Of a stretch of 64,000 nucleotides of DNA, positions 34,382-40,964 are shown piece after piece. Position 1 is the first letter of the stretch. The number at the start of each line of letters is the position of its first letter. This stretch comes from Ancylobacter aquaticus (GTDB lineage: Bacteria; Pseudomonadota; Alphaproteobacteria; Rhizobiales; Xanthobacteraceae): the NCBI RefSeq assembly GCF_004339465.1, contig NZ_SMFY01000001.1:1426001-1490000 (forward strand), in the 5' to 3' direction. The translations under genes and the position numbers were made by a program. The notes under the pieces are model-generated. The model made no database searches and was not told the DNA's origin. It saw nothing but the letters and a program-made list of their open reading frames with translations.

Positions 34382-36494
34382 CGAACCCGCGCTTTATGCG
34401 CGGATGGAACTGCGCATCCGGGATTTCGAGCGGCAGCTTCAGAAGGCGCAGTCTGCTGCTGACGCTTCCATGGCGAAGATCTCGCGAAGCTCCGAGCGTG
34501 CCACCAAGGCGGTGGAAAGCCGATTTGCCGCCATGGGCAAAGGCGCGGGGTCCTCATTGGCATCGTTCGGCCGCACCGCTGCCGCCGGCCTGCTGGCCTC
34601 GCTTGGCGCCCGCGAGATCGGCCAGGCCGCCGCAGCGTATGTGAACCTGCAAAATACCCTCAAGGTCGCCGGCCTGGAGGGGCAGGCGCTCACCGGCACA
34701 TTCCAGCAACTATTCGAGATCGCCCAGCGCAACGGCACCGCGATCGAACCGCTGGTGACGCTTTATAGCCGGCTTTCGCAGTCCCAAACCGAGCTAGGCG
34801 CATCGTCGGATGACCTTATCAAGTTCACCGACGGTATATCCTTGGCGCTGCGCGTGGGCGGCACCAATGCCGAGGCAGCTTCGGGTGCCCTGTTGCAGCT
34901 TTCGCAGGCCCTTGGCTCGTCTGTTGTGCGAGCAGAGGAGTTCAATTCTATTAATGAGGGCGCCCGGCCCATCCTCCAGGCCGTTGCCAATGGTCTCGAG
35001 GAAGCCGGTGGGTCCGTCTCCAAGCTGCGAACGCTTGTTCTCGCCGGCTCGGTCTCTAACAAGACCTTCTTCGACGCCTTCAATGCAGGAACGGGCGGCT
35101 TGGCGGTCCAGGCAGCGAAGGCCGCCGGCACCACCGACCAGGCGGTGTCGCGCATCAACAACGCCTTCGTGCTGTTGATCGGGAAGCTCGACGAGACGAC
35201 GGGCGCGAGCAGAAACGCCGCGGGAAATCTTGACGGGGTGGCATCTGCGATCGAGAAGATGCCCGGCCTCATCGATCGTGCTGTGGCGGGGTTCAAGAGC
35301 CTGCGAGACTATCTGTCAGAAGTCGGCAACATGCCGGTGTGGCGGAAGCTCGGCGAGTTCCTTGGTGGCGACTACAGCCCCGAGGGGCTCGCAAAGGTCG
35401 GCATCACCTACGTGCCGCCGGGCTCGGAAAAGAAGTCCGCCGGTTCATCCCGCCGAGGCGGCGCTACTATGGCGCAAACGGGCATTGAAACGGTCTCGAT
35501 CAAGGACGCGCCGGTAGACGACGAGAAGGCGACGAAAGAGCGGATCAACTCCTACGAGCGGCTTACTGCGGCCATCACGGAGCGCACTGGCGCCATCCAA
35601 GCGGAGACCGAGGCGCAGGCCGGGCTCAATCCGCTGGTGAACGATTATGGCTTTGCGGTCGAAAAAGCGCGGGCTGAGTATGACCTACTTCAGGCCGCCC
35701 ATGAGGCAGGGCTGACCGTCACGCCGCAGCTGGAAGCGCAGATCGAGGCCCTGGCGACGTCCTACGCCGATGCGTCGGTCGCCGCCGCACACCTCGCAGA
35801 GGCGCAGGGGAAGGTCCAGGAATCGGCGGCCGAGTTCAACGACATCGGCCGGGATGTTCTTGGCGGGTTCATCAGCGACATACAGCGCGGCGTGTCGGCG
35901 GCGGCTGCCCTGGAGGGCGCCCTGGCGAAGGTCGCGGACAAGTTGCTCGACATTGCGCTGAACTCCATCTTCCCCAGTAGCGGGGGCGGCGGCATCGGCG
36001 CTGCAATTGCCTCTGCCTTCGGCGGCTCCGTTAGCGGCTCCGGCGGCATCGGCCACGCGGCGACTGGTGGCCGCATTCGTGGCCCCGGTAGCGGAACGTC
36101 GGATAGCGTCCCCATGATGCTGTCCAACGGCGAGTACGTGGTGCGGGCCAGCCAAGCCAAGAAGCACGCCGCGCTGCTCGAGGCCATCAACAGCGGCACC
36201 GTCGGCATGATGGCGGCGGGCGGGTTCGTCGCGCCCACGCTGCCCCGCATGCCGGCTCGGTCGGGTGGTGGGTCGGTGGGTGGCGCGGCTCCGCAACTCA
36301 ACCTGCAGATCATCAACCAGTCTGACGCGAAGGTCACTACGTCTCAGCCGACACGGCGCGCCGACGGCGGTTTCGACCAGAAAGTCCTCATCCGCATGAT
36401 GGAGGACGTGGTGGTCAACCAGATGACGGACGGGAGCCGAGGGTCACAAGTATTGAAGCGTCAATGGGGCTTGCGCAGGAGCGACCTGGCGTAA
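34374..36494 (+). CDS. Tail tape measure protein
   Basis: This 706-residue protein has the tape-measure amino-terminal domain (YVNLQNTLKVAGLEGQALTG, then LLQLSQALGSSVVRAEEFNS), Ala-rich helices, a coiled-coil stretch at about 390-500, and a Gly-rich hydrophobic segment (GGGGIGAAIASAFGGSVSGS) near 540. It sets tail length in siphophages. At 706 residues it would specify a short to mid-length tail. It is the last coupled gene of the cassette; no distal tail or baseplate gene follows. Confidence 0.88.
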   Translation: MANEPALYARMELRIRDFERQLQKAQSAADASMAKISRSSERATKAVESRFAAMGKGAGSSLASFGRTAAAGLLASLGAREIGQAAAAYVNLQNTLKVAGLEGQALTGTFQQLFEIAQRNGTAIEPLVTLYSRLSQSQTELGASSDDLIKFTDGISLALRVGGTNAEAASGALLQLSQALGSSVVRAEEFNSINEGARPILQAVANGLEEAGGSVSKLRTLVLAGSVSNKTFFDAFNAGTGGLAVQAAKAAGTTDQAVSRINNAFVLLIGKLDETTGASRNAAGNLDGVASAIEKMPGLIDRAVAGFKSLRDYLSEVGNMPVWRKLGEFLGGDYSPEGLAKVGITYVPPGSEKKSAGSSRRGGATMAQTGIETVSIKDAPVDDEKATKERINSYERLTAAITERTGAIQAETEAQAGLNPLVNDYGFAVEKARAEYDLLQAAHEAGLTVTPQLEAQIEALATSYADASVAAAHLAEAQGKVQESAAEFNDIGRDVLGGFISDIQRGVSAAAALEGALAKVADKLLDIALNSIFPSSGGGGIGAAIASAFGGSVSGSGGIGHAATGGRIRGPGSGTSDSVPMMLSNGEYVVRASQAKKHAALLEAINSGTVGMMAAGGFVAPTLPRMPARSGGGSVGGAAPQLNLQIINQSDAKVTTSQPTRRADGGFDQKVLIRMMEDVVVNQMTDGSRGSQVLKRQWGLRRSDLA

Positions 36495-36504
36495 ACGGCA
36501 CCTA

Positions 36505-36530
36505 CCGGGCGCGCCCGCAACCGCGCCCGG
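36505..36530 (+). other. GC-rich hairpin after the tape measure gene
   Basis: A 9-bp perfect stem (CCGGGCGCG / CGCGCCCGG) with an 8-base loop begins 10 bases after the stop codon. It has no T run, so it may act as a message-stabilising or factor-dependent end. Confidence 0.4.
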
Positions 36531-36623
36531 CCACCCGACCAAGGCTCGGGCAAAGATATGGTCAGGCGGACTGCTATAACCCAGATGAGTGACTTTGGGG
36601 AAGATTCCTTGCGACCCGGCCGG

Positions 36624-36800
36624 CTAGCCCTTCGACGCTTCGTCGATCATCGCCTCAACCGCGGCAAGCGCCACCTCAATGTCGCCGATCTTTCGTAGCG
36701 CGTTGTCGGGCGGCGTGGCTCCCGCCTCAGCAGCGGCCACAATCAATGTGCGTTGCGCTGTCAGCAGTCGGGCACGGAGGGCTTGGAGTTTGTCGGTCAT
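36624..36800 (-). CDS. Small helical hypothetical protein on the opposite strand
   Basis: This 58-residue frame begins MTDKLQALRARLLTAQRT and ends VALAAVEAMIDEASKG, two amphipathic helices typical of small phage proteins. No good ribosome binding site is seen. It is the only intact-looking leftward gene to the right of the control region. Otherwise the stretch 36531-36919 holds nothing I recognise. Confidence 0.4.
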   Translation of the reverse strand: MTDKLQALRARLLTAQRTLIVAAAEAGATPPDNALRKIGDIEVALAAVEAMIDEASKG

Positions 36801-36919
36801 GGGCGGGGCTTAACCCGCCATGTGACGGTGAGCAAGCGGCCCCAATCGTTCCGCTCGCGGAATGCCACTTGTTCCGCTTTTGTTCTCATGCGATCCATGA
36901 CTGCCTGATGGAGGTCGCC

Positions 36920-37156
36920 ATGGTCCAACGAAGCAAAAGAAGCCTATCCGCCCATGAGGCCGGGCAAATGCAGCGCGAGCTGCGGGCGTTTCACAGCCGA
37001 GTGCGCGTGTGGTGCGGCGAGGTGCCGATTGGCGAGCCGGCGTATGTGGCGTTGGAAAGCCTGAACAGCGCTCTCATCCTGATGGATCGCCAGTTGCAGG
37101 GCGCGATAGACGGCGATCTAAAGGCTTGGCCGCCTGGGTATCAGGGGCTGCCGTGA
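36920..37156 (+). CDS. Small phage-type hypothetical protein
   Basis: This 78-residue protein begins MVQRSKRSLSAHEAGQMQRE; GGAGG lies 5 bases before the ATG at 36920, which decides the start. The remainder is helical and ends LKAWPPGYQGLP. No function is recognised. A possible 24-codon frame starts at its last base (37156) and ends at 37230; I cannot support it further. Confidence 0.55.
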   Translation: MVQRSKRSLSAHEAGQMQRELRAFHSRVRVWCGEVPIGEPAYVALESLNSALILMDRQLQGAIDGDLKAWPPGYQGLP

Positions 37157-37275
37157 TGGGTAAGAATCCTGTGCCGGCCATTAAGGCCTTCCTCGCTGCT
37201 GGCACAGGAGGGTTAGACACACATGAATGAAATGCAGTAGAAGTCTGGGAGGTAATTTTAGTCTGCGGTGCCAGT

Positions 37276-38001
37276 GTGGGAATCAATATATCGGCCACGA
37301 AAGTCGTCAGTCTTGACGACACCCACGAGCGCTTAGTTGATACCTCGTTAGCGAATAATCCGAAGCTCCATAGTTTAAATTCACTTCCTGTATATGCGAT
37401 TTTCCAAAGAAACAGGACTGGCGATAAAGACCGCGACGGGAGTCCTCTCGTATATGCCTTAAAAGGCATCAAAAAATATACGATTTCGGTCTCACATGAG
37501 GAGCACGCTTACAAGAGAGCACGGGATATCGTTCCCCAATGTCTAGCCAGTTCGCAGGCTGATTACGTCATTCCCATCATGTCAAAGTACGCGGTGTCGA
37601 GCCGGGTTGCGCAGCTTGTGTCCGAGGTGTCCGGAATACCGTTTCTGAATCCCGATTTCTTGCGGAAGAAAACTGTCGGCGAGATGTTGGAGGAGCATGA
37701 TGGAAATGTACCGAGCGGTTTAAATGCGCGAAATGAGCACATGTTCAAGCAGCAGCTGCATACATGGGGAAGAATGCCGAGCGGCACGGCCGCTTCAATG
37801 AAGGAAATAGACACTAAGATCCGACACTGTTTTGCCCCGATCACGATTTGCGGCGCAGTGGAGCATTTGCGGTCTGCGCGCGTTATCGTGGTGGATGACC
37901 TTATGTCGTCTGGCGCGTCTTTAGCGTGCGTATCGAGCCTGCTAACCACTCAGTGCGGGTGTCATGTAGAGCGAGCTGTTTGCCTACTAAGCCCACTTTA
38001 G
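37276..38001 (+). CDS. Phosphoribosyltransferase-like protein, A+T-rich cargo gene
   Basis: This 241-residue protein contains a type-I PRTase/PRPP-binding signature, ARVIVVDDLMSSGASL, near residues 200-216, and an upstream ADYVIPIMSKYAVSSRVAQL segment that in such proteins precedes the hood region (ComF-like order). The central part with FLRKKTVGEMLEEH is not assigned. Base composition and codon use are far more A+T-rich than the flanks, so it arrived separately. The start is uncertain: GTG at 37276 has its GGGAGG 22 bases away, and an ATT at 37255 cannot be excluded. It may be a defence or accessory gene. Confidence 0.6.
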   Translation: MGINISATKVVSLDDTHERLVDTSLANNPKLHSLNSLPVYAIFQRNRTGDKDRDGSPLVYALKGIKKYTISVSHEEHAYKRARDIVPQCLASSQADYVIPIMSKYAVSSRVAQLVSEVSGIPFLNPDFLRKKTVGEMLEEHDGNVPSGLNARNEHMFKQQLHTWGRMPSGTAASMKEIDTKIRHCFAPITICGAVEHLRSARVIVVDDLMSSGASLACVSSLLTTQCGCHVERAVCLLSPL

Positions 38002-38034
38002 TCGTTGTCGGTTGACGAGCGCGAAGGGTGGGAT

Positions 38035-38230
38035 TAAAGTTCCAACACTTCAGGTGGAAACACCTCGACCGCACTTACGCCTTGCGGTCGATAAATATCA
38101 GGTGCGGCGCAAGCTGCACAGGTCCGAGCGAGCGCCAGATGAGGCCAGCCCATAAGGGGCGAGTATCACAAGCCGGGGATCGGTCGGCGAATTTGGCTAA
38201 GGGGATCGGTTGACCGATCCCCTTTTCATT
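38035..38230 (+). ncRNA. Candidate structured non-coding RNA
   Basis: Within about 195 bases without an open frame there are, in order: a 5-bp stem with a GAAA tetraloop (38052-38065), an 8-bp stem CGACCGCA / TGCGGTCG with a 9-base loop (38066-38090), a 7-bp stem with a GCAA tetraloop (38102-38119), and a long intrinsic terminator (38199-38230). Two GNRA loops plus a terminator suggest a folded transcript. No known RNA family was recognised, and no reverse transcriptase gene is nearby. Confidence 0.35.
38199..38230. terminator. Strong intrinsic terminator
   Basis: An 11-bp perfect stem (AAGGGGATCGG / CCGATCCCCTT) with a TTGA loop is followed by TTCATTTT. It ends the transcript that starts with the PRTase-like gene or the candidate RNA. 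Confidence 0.8.
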
Positions 38231-38240
38231 TTAGCACCAC

Positions 38241-38570
38241 TCACATTCGCTCCGCGAACTCCCGAACCTCGTCGAGCGTAGCGTCGTAGGGGCGCTTGGC
38301 GGCGCCCAGCCGCACGGTGTTGGTGTCGTCCGTCACGATGTAGCCCGACCCATACTCGCCGCGTGTCCAGTGGCGGGAAGGTGTCTTCCGCAGGCGGAAA
38401 CCGGCCTTGGTAAGAAAGCGACGGACGCGCCGCCCGTCAAGCCCTCACCCCGCCGCCCGCTCCAGCGCCCGCTGTGCCGCCTCTAGGCGCCCCCAGGACG
38501 CCCGGCTCATCTTGGCGATGGTGAGCCCGCTTAGGCCTGTGACGATGCGGTCAGGGGTGGTACTCTCTTG
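38241..38570 (-). pseudogene. Degraded gene interrupted by an in-frame stop
   Basis: One minus-strand frame reads through 38570-38241 with a single TGA at 38445-38447. The part after it encodes RRFLTKAGFRLRKTPSRHWT and GYIVTDDTNTVRLGAAKRPY, which looks like a genuine small phage protein, but it has no ATG, GTG or TTG start. The part before encodes SGLTIAKMSRASWGRLEAAQ. The frame looks like one gene broken by a nonsense mutation or two decayed remnants. Confidence 0.35.
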
Positions 38571-38663
38571 TTATCGTCGGTGAGACACTAGCACCTCGGC
38601 GGCTGGAAGTTTCGGAGGTTCTTCCGTGCGCTTTCGCTCAACCCATTTGAGGGGAGCAGGCGT

Positions 38664-38942
38664 ATGACCGAGCGCCGACAACAATCTGGCGATCCATCCG
38701 TGTTCGATAGCGCTCTAGCGGATGCCATATTCAGCCCCGAGGAAATCGCGGTTCTTGATCTCGTCTATACGGCCGTGTGCGACCGAGCTGCACTCCATAA
38801 GCCTGTAACGGACGGAATACGTTCGCTCCTCGCCTCGGCAATTTTGGAGGGGGCGATGCAGGGAATTTGGGGGCCGGACGAGTTGTCTTCGTTCGCGCTG
38901 CGGACCCTCCCAGAGTTCCGCAGTCAGCGGTTAGAGGGTTAG
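38664..38942 (+). CDS. Hypothetical protein
   Basis: This 92-residue acidic protein begins MTERRQQSGDPSVFDSALAD and contains helices (FSPEEIAVLDLVYTAVCDRA). GAGGGGAG lies about 8 bases upstream of the ATG. The family is not recognised. It overlaps by a few bases the end of a decayed minus-strand gene. Confidence 0.55.
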   Translation: MTERRQQSGDPSVFDSALADAIFSPEEIAVLDLVYTAVCDRAALHKPVTDGIRSLLASAILEGAMQGIWGPDELSSFALRTLPEFRSQRLEG

Positions 38943-39112
38943 TTTGGCTCGCTCCACTCCGACTTGCCTGTTGCTGCCGACATAGCGGCGGTGAGCCGGG
39001 GAGCTTCGGCCCTCTCACGTGTGTCGCCGATTTGGCGACTTACGCTCGGGCTACCGTGTTTCGTCTCCGGGTGCAGTTCCTCATACCGCACCTTGGCGCG
39101 CCGGATGGCGTG
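38939..39112 (-). pseudogene. Truncated ParB/HTH-type protein fragment
   Basis: The minus strand encodes IRRAKVRYEELHPETKHGS, then TAAMSAATGKSEWSEPN and a stop. The pattern YExxHPETKHG ... ATGKSERSVQRD is common in ParB-like and other DNA-binding proteins of plasmids and phages of Hyphomicrobiales. Here the final helix-turn-helix breaks after TGKSE, and no convincing start is present, so it is a remnant. The rest of 38943-39254 contains nothing else I recognise. Confidence 0.45.
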
Positions 39113-39254
39113 CGCTCCTCCTCCGAGCCGAACGGTTGCATGCAGCGTCTCTAGCAGCAATGCCTCAATGCCTATTGCCGCCGCTACGCCACCCCCGTGC
39201 CGACTCGACTTTTGCGCGAGCCGGTGGAATTCTCTCCTAAGGGGAGAGGGTATC

Positions 39255-40316
39255 ATGGGGTTATGGAACGCGCCGAGCGGCCGGGTGGAAACCCCCGCCG
39301 TCATTGAGGGGTTGCGCCGTGTCGTCGTGCTCGACACCGAGACCACCGGCCTGCAGCAATATGACCGCATGATCTCCTTGGCCGCCCTGCGCTTCGAGGG
39401 CGAGAAGCCCCAAGGCTACCTCCACCGCATTTACGATCCGCGGAAGGACAGCCACCCTGGCGCGCTTGCCGTTCACGGCTGGGACGACTGGACGCTACGG
39501 TTTCAGGATCTGTTCGCTGATGATGCGGAAGAGGTCAGGGAATGGCTTGCCTGGGCCGACGTCTTGGTGATGCACAATGCGGCGTTCGATATGCGCTACG
39601 TCGCAAGGGAACTGCGTAAGGCGGAGGTGTCACCGATCGAGGTTGACGCCTTCTGCACAATGGAGGGCGCCCGCGACGTCTGGAGCGGCTCTGCACGGCT
39701 TGATGATTGTCTCGGACGGATGGGGCTGCGAAGGGCCGGCAGCCGACACGGCGCCTACGAAGATGCGCTCCTGACCGCATGCTTGTATTTCCATTTGCAG
39801 GGCAATTCGTTTCGACCGGCGCTGCCCGAAGCTTGGCCAGCACCTACGAACCTGCGCCCCGCGCCTGCTAGACCGGAGGGCGCGCTACCGAGGCGGACCA
39901 CAAAGAAGCCATCGAAAGGCAAGCTGACCGTCCCCACCCCGAACGCAATGAACCTGGCGCCGCTCATGGAAAGAGCAAGGGGTGGCATCGCGATCCTGCG
40001 GTACGTCGCCGAGGTCGGCCAGGTGAACGCCGAAGCGCAGATCGACATTCTCGATCAGTATCTCGATCACATTTGGCCGGAGGGCGCGTCAGCACCCGTT
40101 GATCGTCACCTCGCTCTTCAGGCAGCCCTAGCCGTGCCAGGCGATGAAGTGGCCGCCCTTTGGGCTGCGCAGCACGTGGCGTCATCGACCGATGAGGTGA
40201 TCGTGCTCGGCCCGCTCATCACCGCGCTGGTGAAAGTCGACGGCCGCGCAACGCCTGAGGAAACGCGCGCCGTGCAGTTAGTGATCTCGACCATCCGGAA
40301 GGCACGCTCTCTGTAG
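39255..40316 (+). CDS. DnaQ-type DEDDh 3'-5' exonuclease with TerB-like carboxy domain
   Basis: This 353-residue protein has an exonuclease domain with all acidic residues and the catalytic His visible: VVVLDTETTGL (Asp27, Glu29), HNAAFDMRYV (Asp112) and RHGAYEDALLT (His165, Asp170). After a Pro/Lys-rich linker (about 190-240), the last 80 residues (ALAVPGDEVAALWAAQHVAS, VKVDGRATPEETRAVQLVI) look like a TerB-type helical domain. GGAGAGGG precedes the ATG. It is the last gene before attR, a position often used for cargo in integrated elements. The substrate is unknown. Confidence 0.75.
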   Translation: MGLWNAPSGRVETPAVIEGLRRVVVLDTETTGLQQYDRMISLAALRFEGEKPQGYLHRIYDPRKDSHPGALAVHGWDDWTLRFQDLFADDAEEVREWLAWADVLVMHNAAFDMRYVARELRKAEVSPIEVDAFCTMEGARDVWSGSARLDDCLGRMGLRRAGSRHGAYEDALLTACLYFHLQGNSFRPALPEAWPAPTNLRPAPARPEGALPRRTTKKPSKGKLTVPTPNAMNLAPLMERARGGIAILRYVAEVGQVNAEAQIDILDQYLDHIWPEGASAPVDRHLALQAALAVPGDEVAALWAAQHVASSTDEVIVLGPLITALVKVDGRATPEETRAVQLVISTIRKARSL

Positions 40317-40491
40317 GGGATGAACCGCGAGCATACGCCCGAATCGTGTTGCATCCGCGTTGCACGGACTTTTTGGTAGCGCGTGGGAAAGCGTTGAAAA
40401 TCAAGGATTCTGGTGGACTGGCACAAAGCGCCAGATCGGGGCGCTAACTTCGCCCCGACTAAGCCTAAGCCATTGATATATATAGGTATTT

Positions 40492-40545
40492 TTCTGGTAC
40501 AGCTGGGTGGGCTCGAACCACCGACCTCCGGTTCCACAGACCGGC
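40492..40545. repeat. attR: 54-bp direct repeat inside the intact tRNA-His gene
   Basis: The 54 bases are identical to 23351-23404. Here they belong to the complete tRNA-His gene, so the element supplies the 3' half of the working tRNA. Confidence 0.93.
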
Positions 40546-40571
40546 GCTCTAACCAACTGAGCTACAGCTGC
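40495..40571 (-). tRNA. tRNA-His (anticodon GTG)
   Basis: All arms fold: acceptor GCAGCTG / CAGCTGT with a terminal G-U pair, D arm around AGCTCAGTTGGTTAGAGC, anticodon stem CCGGT / ACCGG with loop CTGTGGA, T arm GGTGG-TTCGAGC-CCACC, and an encoded CCA. The base before position 1 is C rather than the usual G-1, and the discriminator is A73, as known for alphaproteobacterial tRNA-His. Its 3' half is the attachment site of the element. Confidence 0.97.
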
Positions 40572-40748
40572 GTGCCAGAACGGCGCGGAACCTACTTTGG
40601 CGGCCCGCGCTTTGCAAGGCCACCGCGCAAGCTTCCGCAAACCGGGGTGGACAACCCGGTTCCCCGCCCGCTGCGGCGGGCGCGCGCGGCGTGTGGCATA
40701 GTTCCTGTATGATGCCCGCCCGTGCGGGTGTGAAGGCAGGGGAACGGC

Positions 40749-40964
40749 ATGCAGGCGGGAGACACAATCGACGGCGCGGCGGAGATCAGCACCACTCTGG
40801 GAGCCTTTCTCGATGCTGGACTGAAGGTCGCCGGGCTGCCACTGGAGCCGGAGTTGCGCCCACGCGTGCTGATGCATCTCGAAACGGCGGTCGCGATGGC
40901 GGCGCTGGTGACGCAGTTTTCGCTGCCGGACGAGGCCGAGCCGGCACCGGTCTACCAGCCGTGA
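40749..40964 (+). CDS. atzG: AtzG-like small subunit partner of AtzE (DUF4089)
   Basis: This 71-residue protein has the AtzG pattern: LGAFLDAGLKVAGLPLEPEL, PRVLMHLETAVAMAALVTQF and a late FSLPDEAEPAPVY, where the short tail wraps the partner amidase. AtzG is needed for the stable AtzE amidase. The stop overlaps the GTG start of atzE by 4 bases, so the two are made together. Confidence 0.85.
   Translation: MQAGDTIDGAAEISTTLGAFLDAGLKVAGLPLEPELRPRVLMHLETAVAMAALVTQFSLPDEAEPAPVYQP

Larger units (their letters stand above)
23351..40545. mobile_element. 17.1-kb tRNA-His-integrated element (phage satellite or deleted prophage)
   Basis: The element is bounded by identical 54-bp direct repeats derived from the 3' half of tRNA-His. 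It carries a tyrosine integrase next to the left repeat, a divergent control region, an excisionase-like HTH gene, a primase-helicase with a nearby repeat cluster, and a coupled run of tail-type genes from a ClpP-like protease to a tape measure protein. I found no large terminase, portal, major capsid, tail tube, baseplate or lysis genes. The gene order resembles a HK97/GTA-like siphophage from which most head and distal-tail genes are absent. The intact ends and intact replication genes argue that it could still move. Confidence 0.85.

Noticed and set aside
36746-36919. Longer start for the small gene ending at 37156
   Set aside because: The extension has no ribosome binding site and lies opposite another small frame, whereas GGAGG is correctly placed for the ATG at 36920.
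37240-38230. Retron-like system (structured RNA beside an accessory effector)
   Set aside because: No reverse transcriptase motif is found in any frame nearby, so the RNA and the PRTase-like gene cannot be called a retron.
23351-40545. Complete, self-sufficient temperate phage
   Set aside because: No large terminase, portal, capsid, tail tube, baseplate, holin or endolysin gene could be found in the 17.1 kb.
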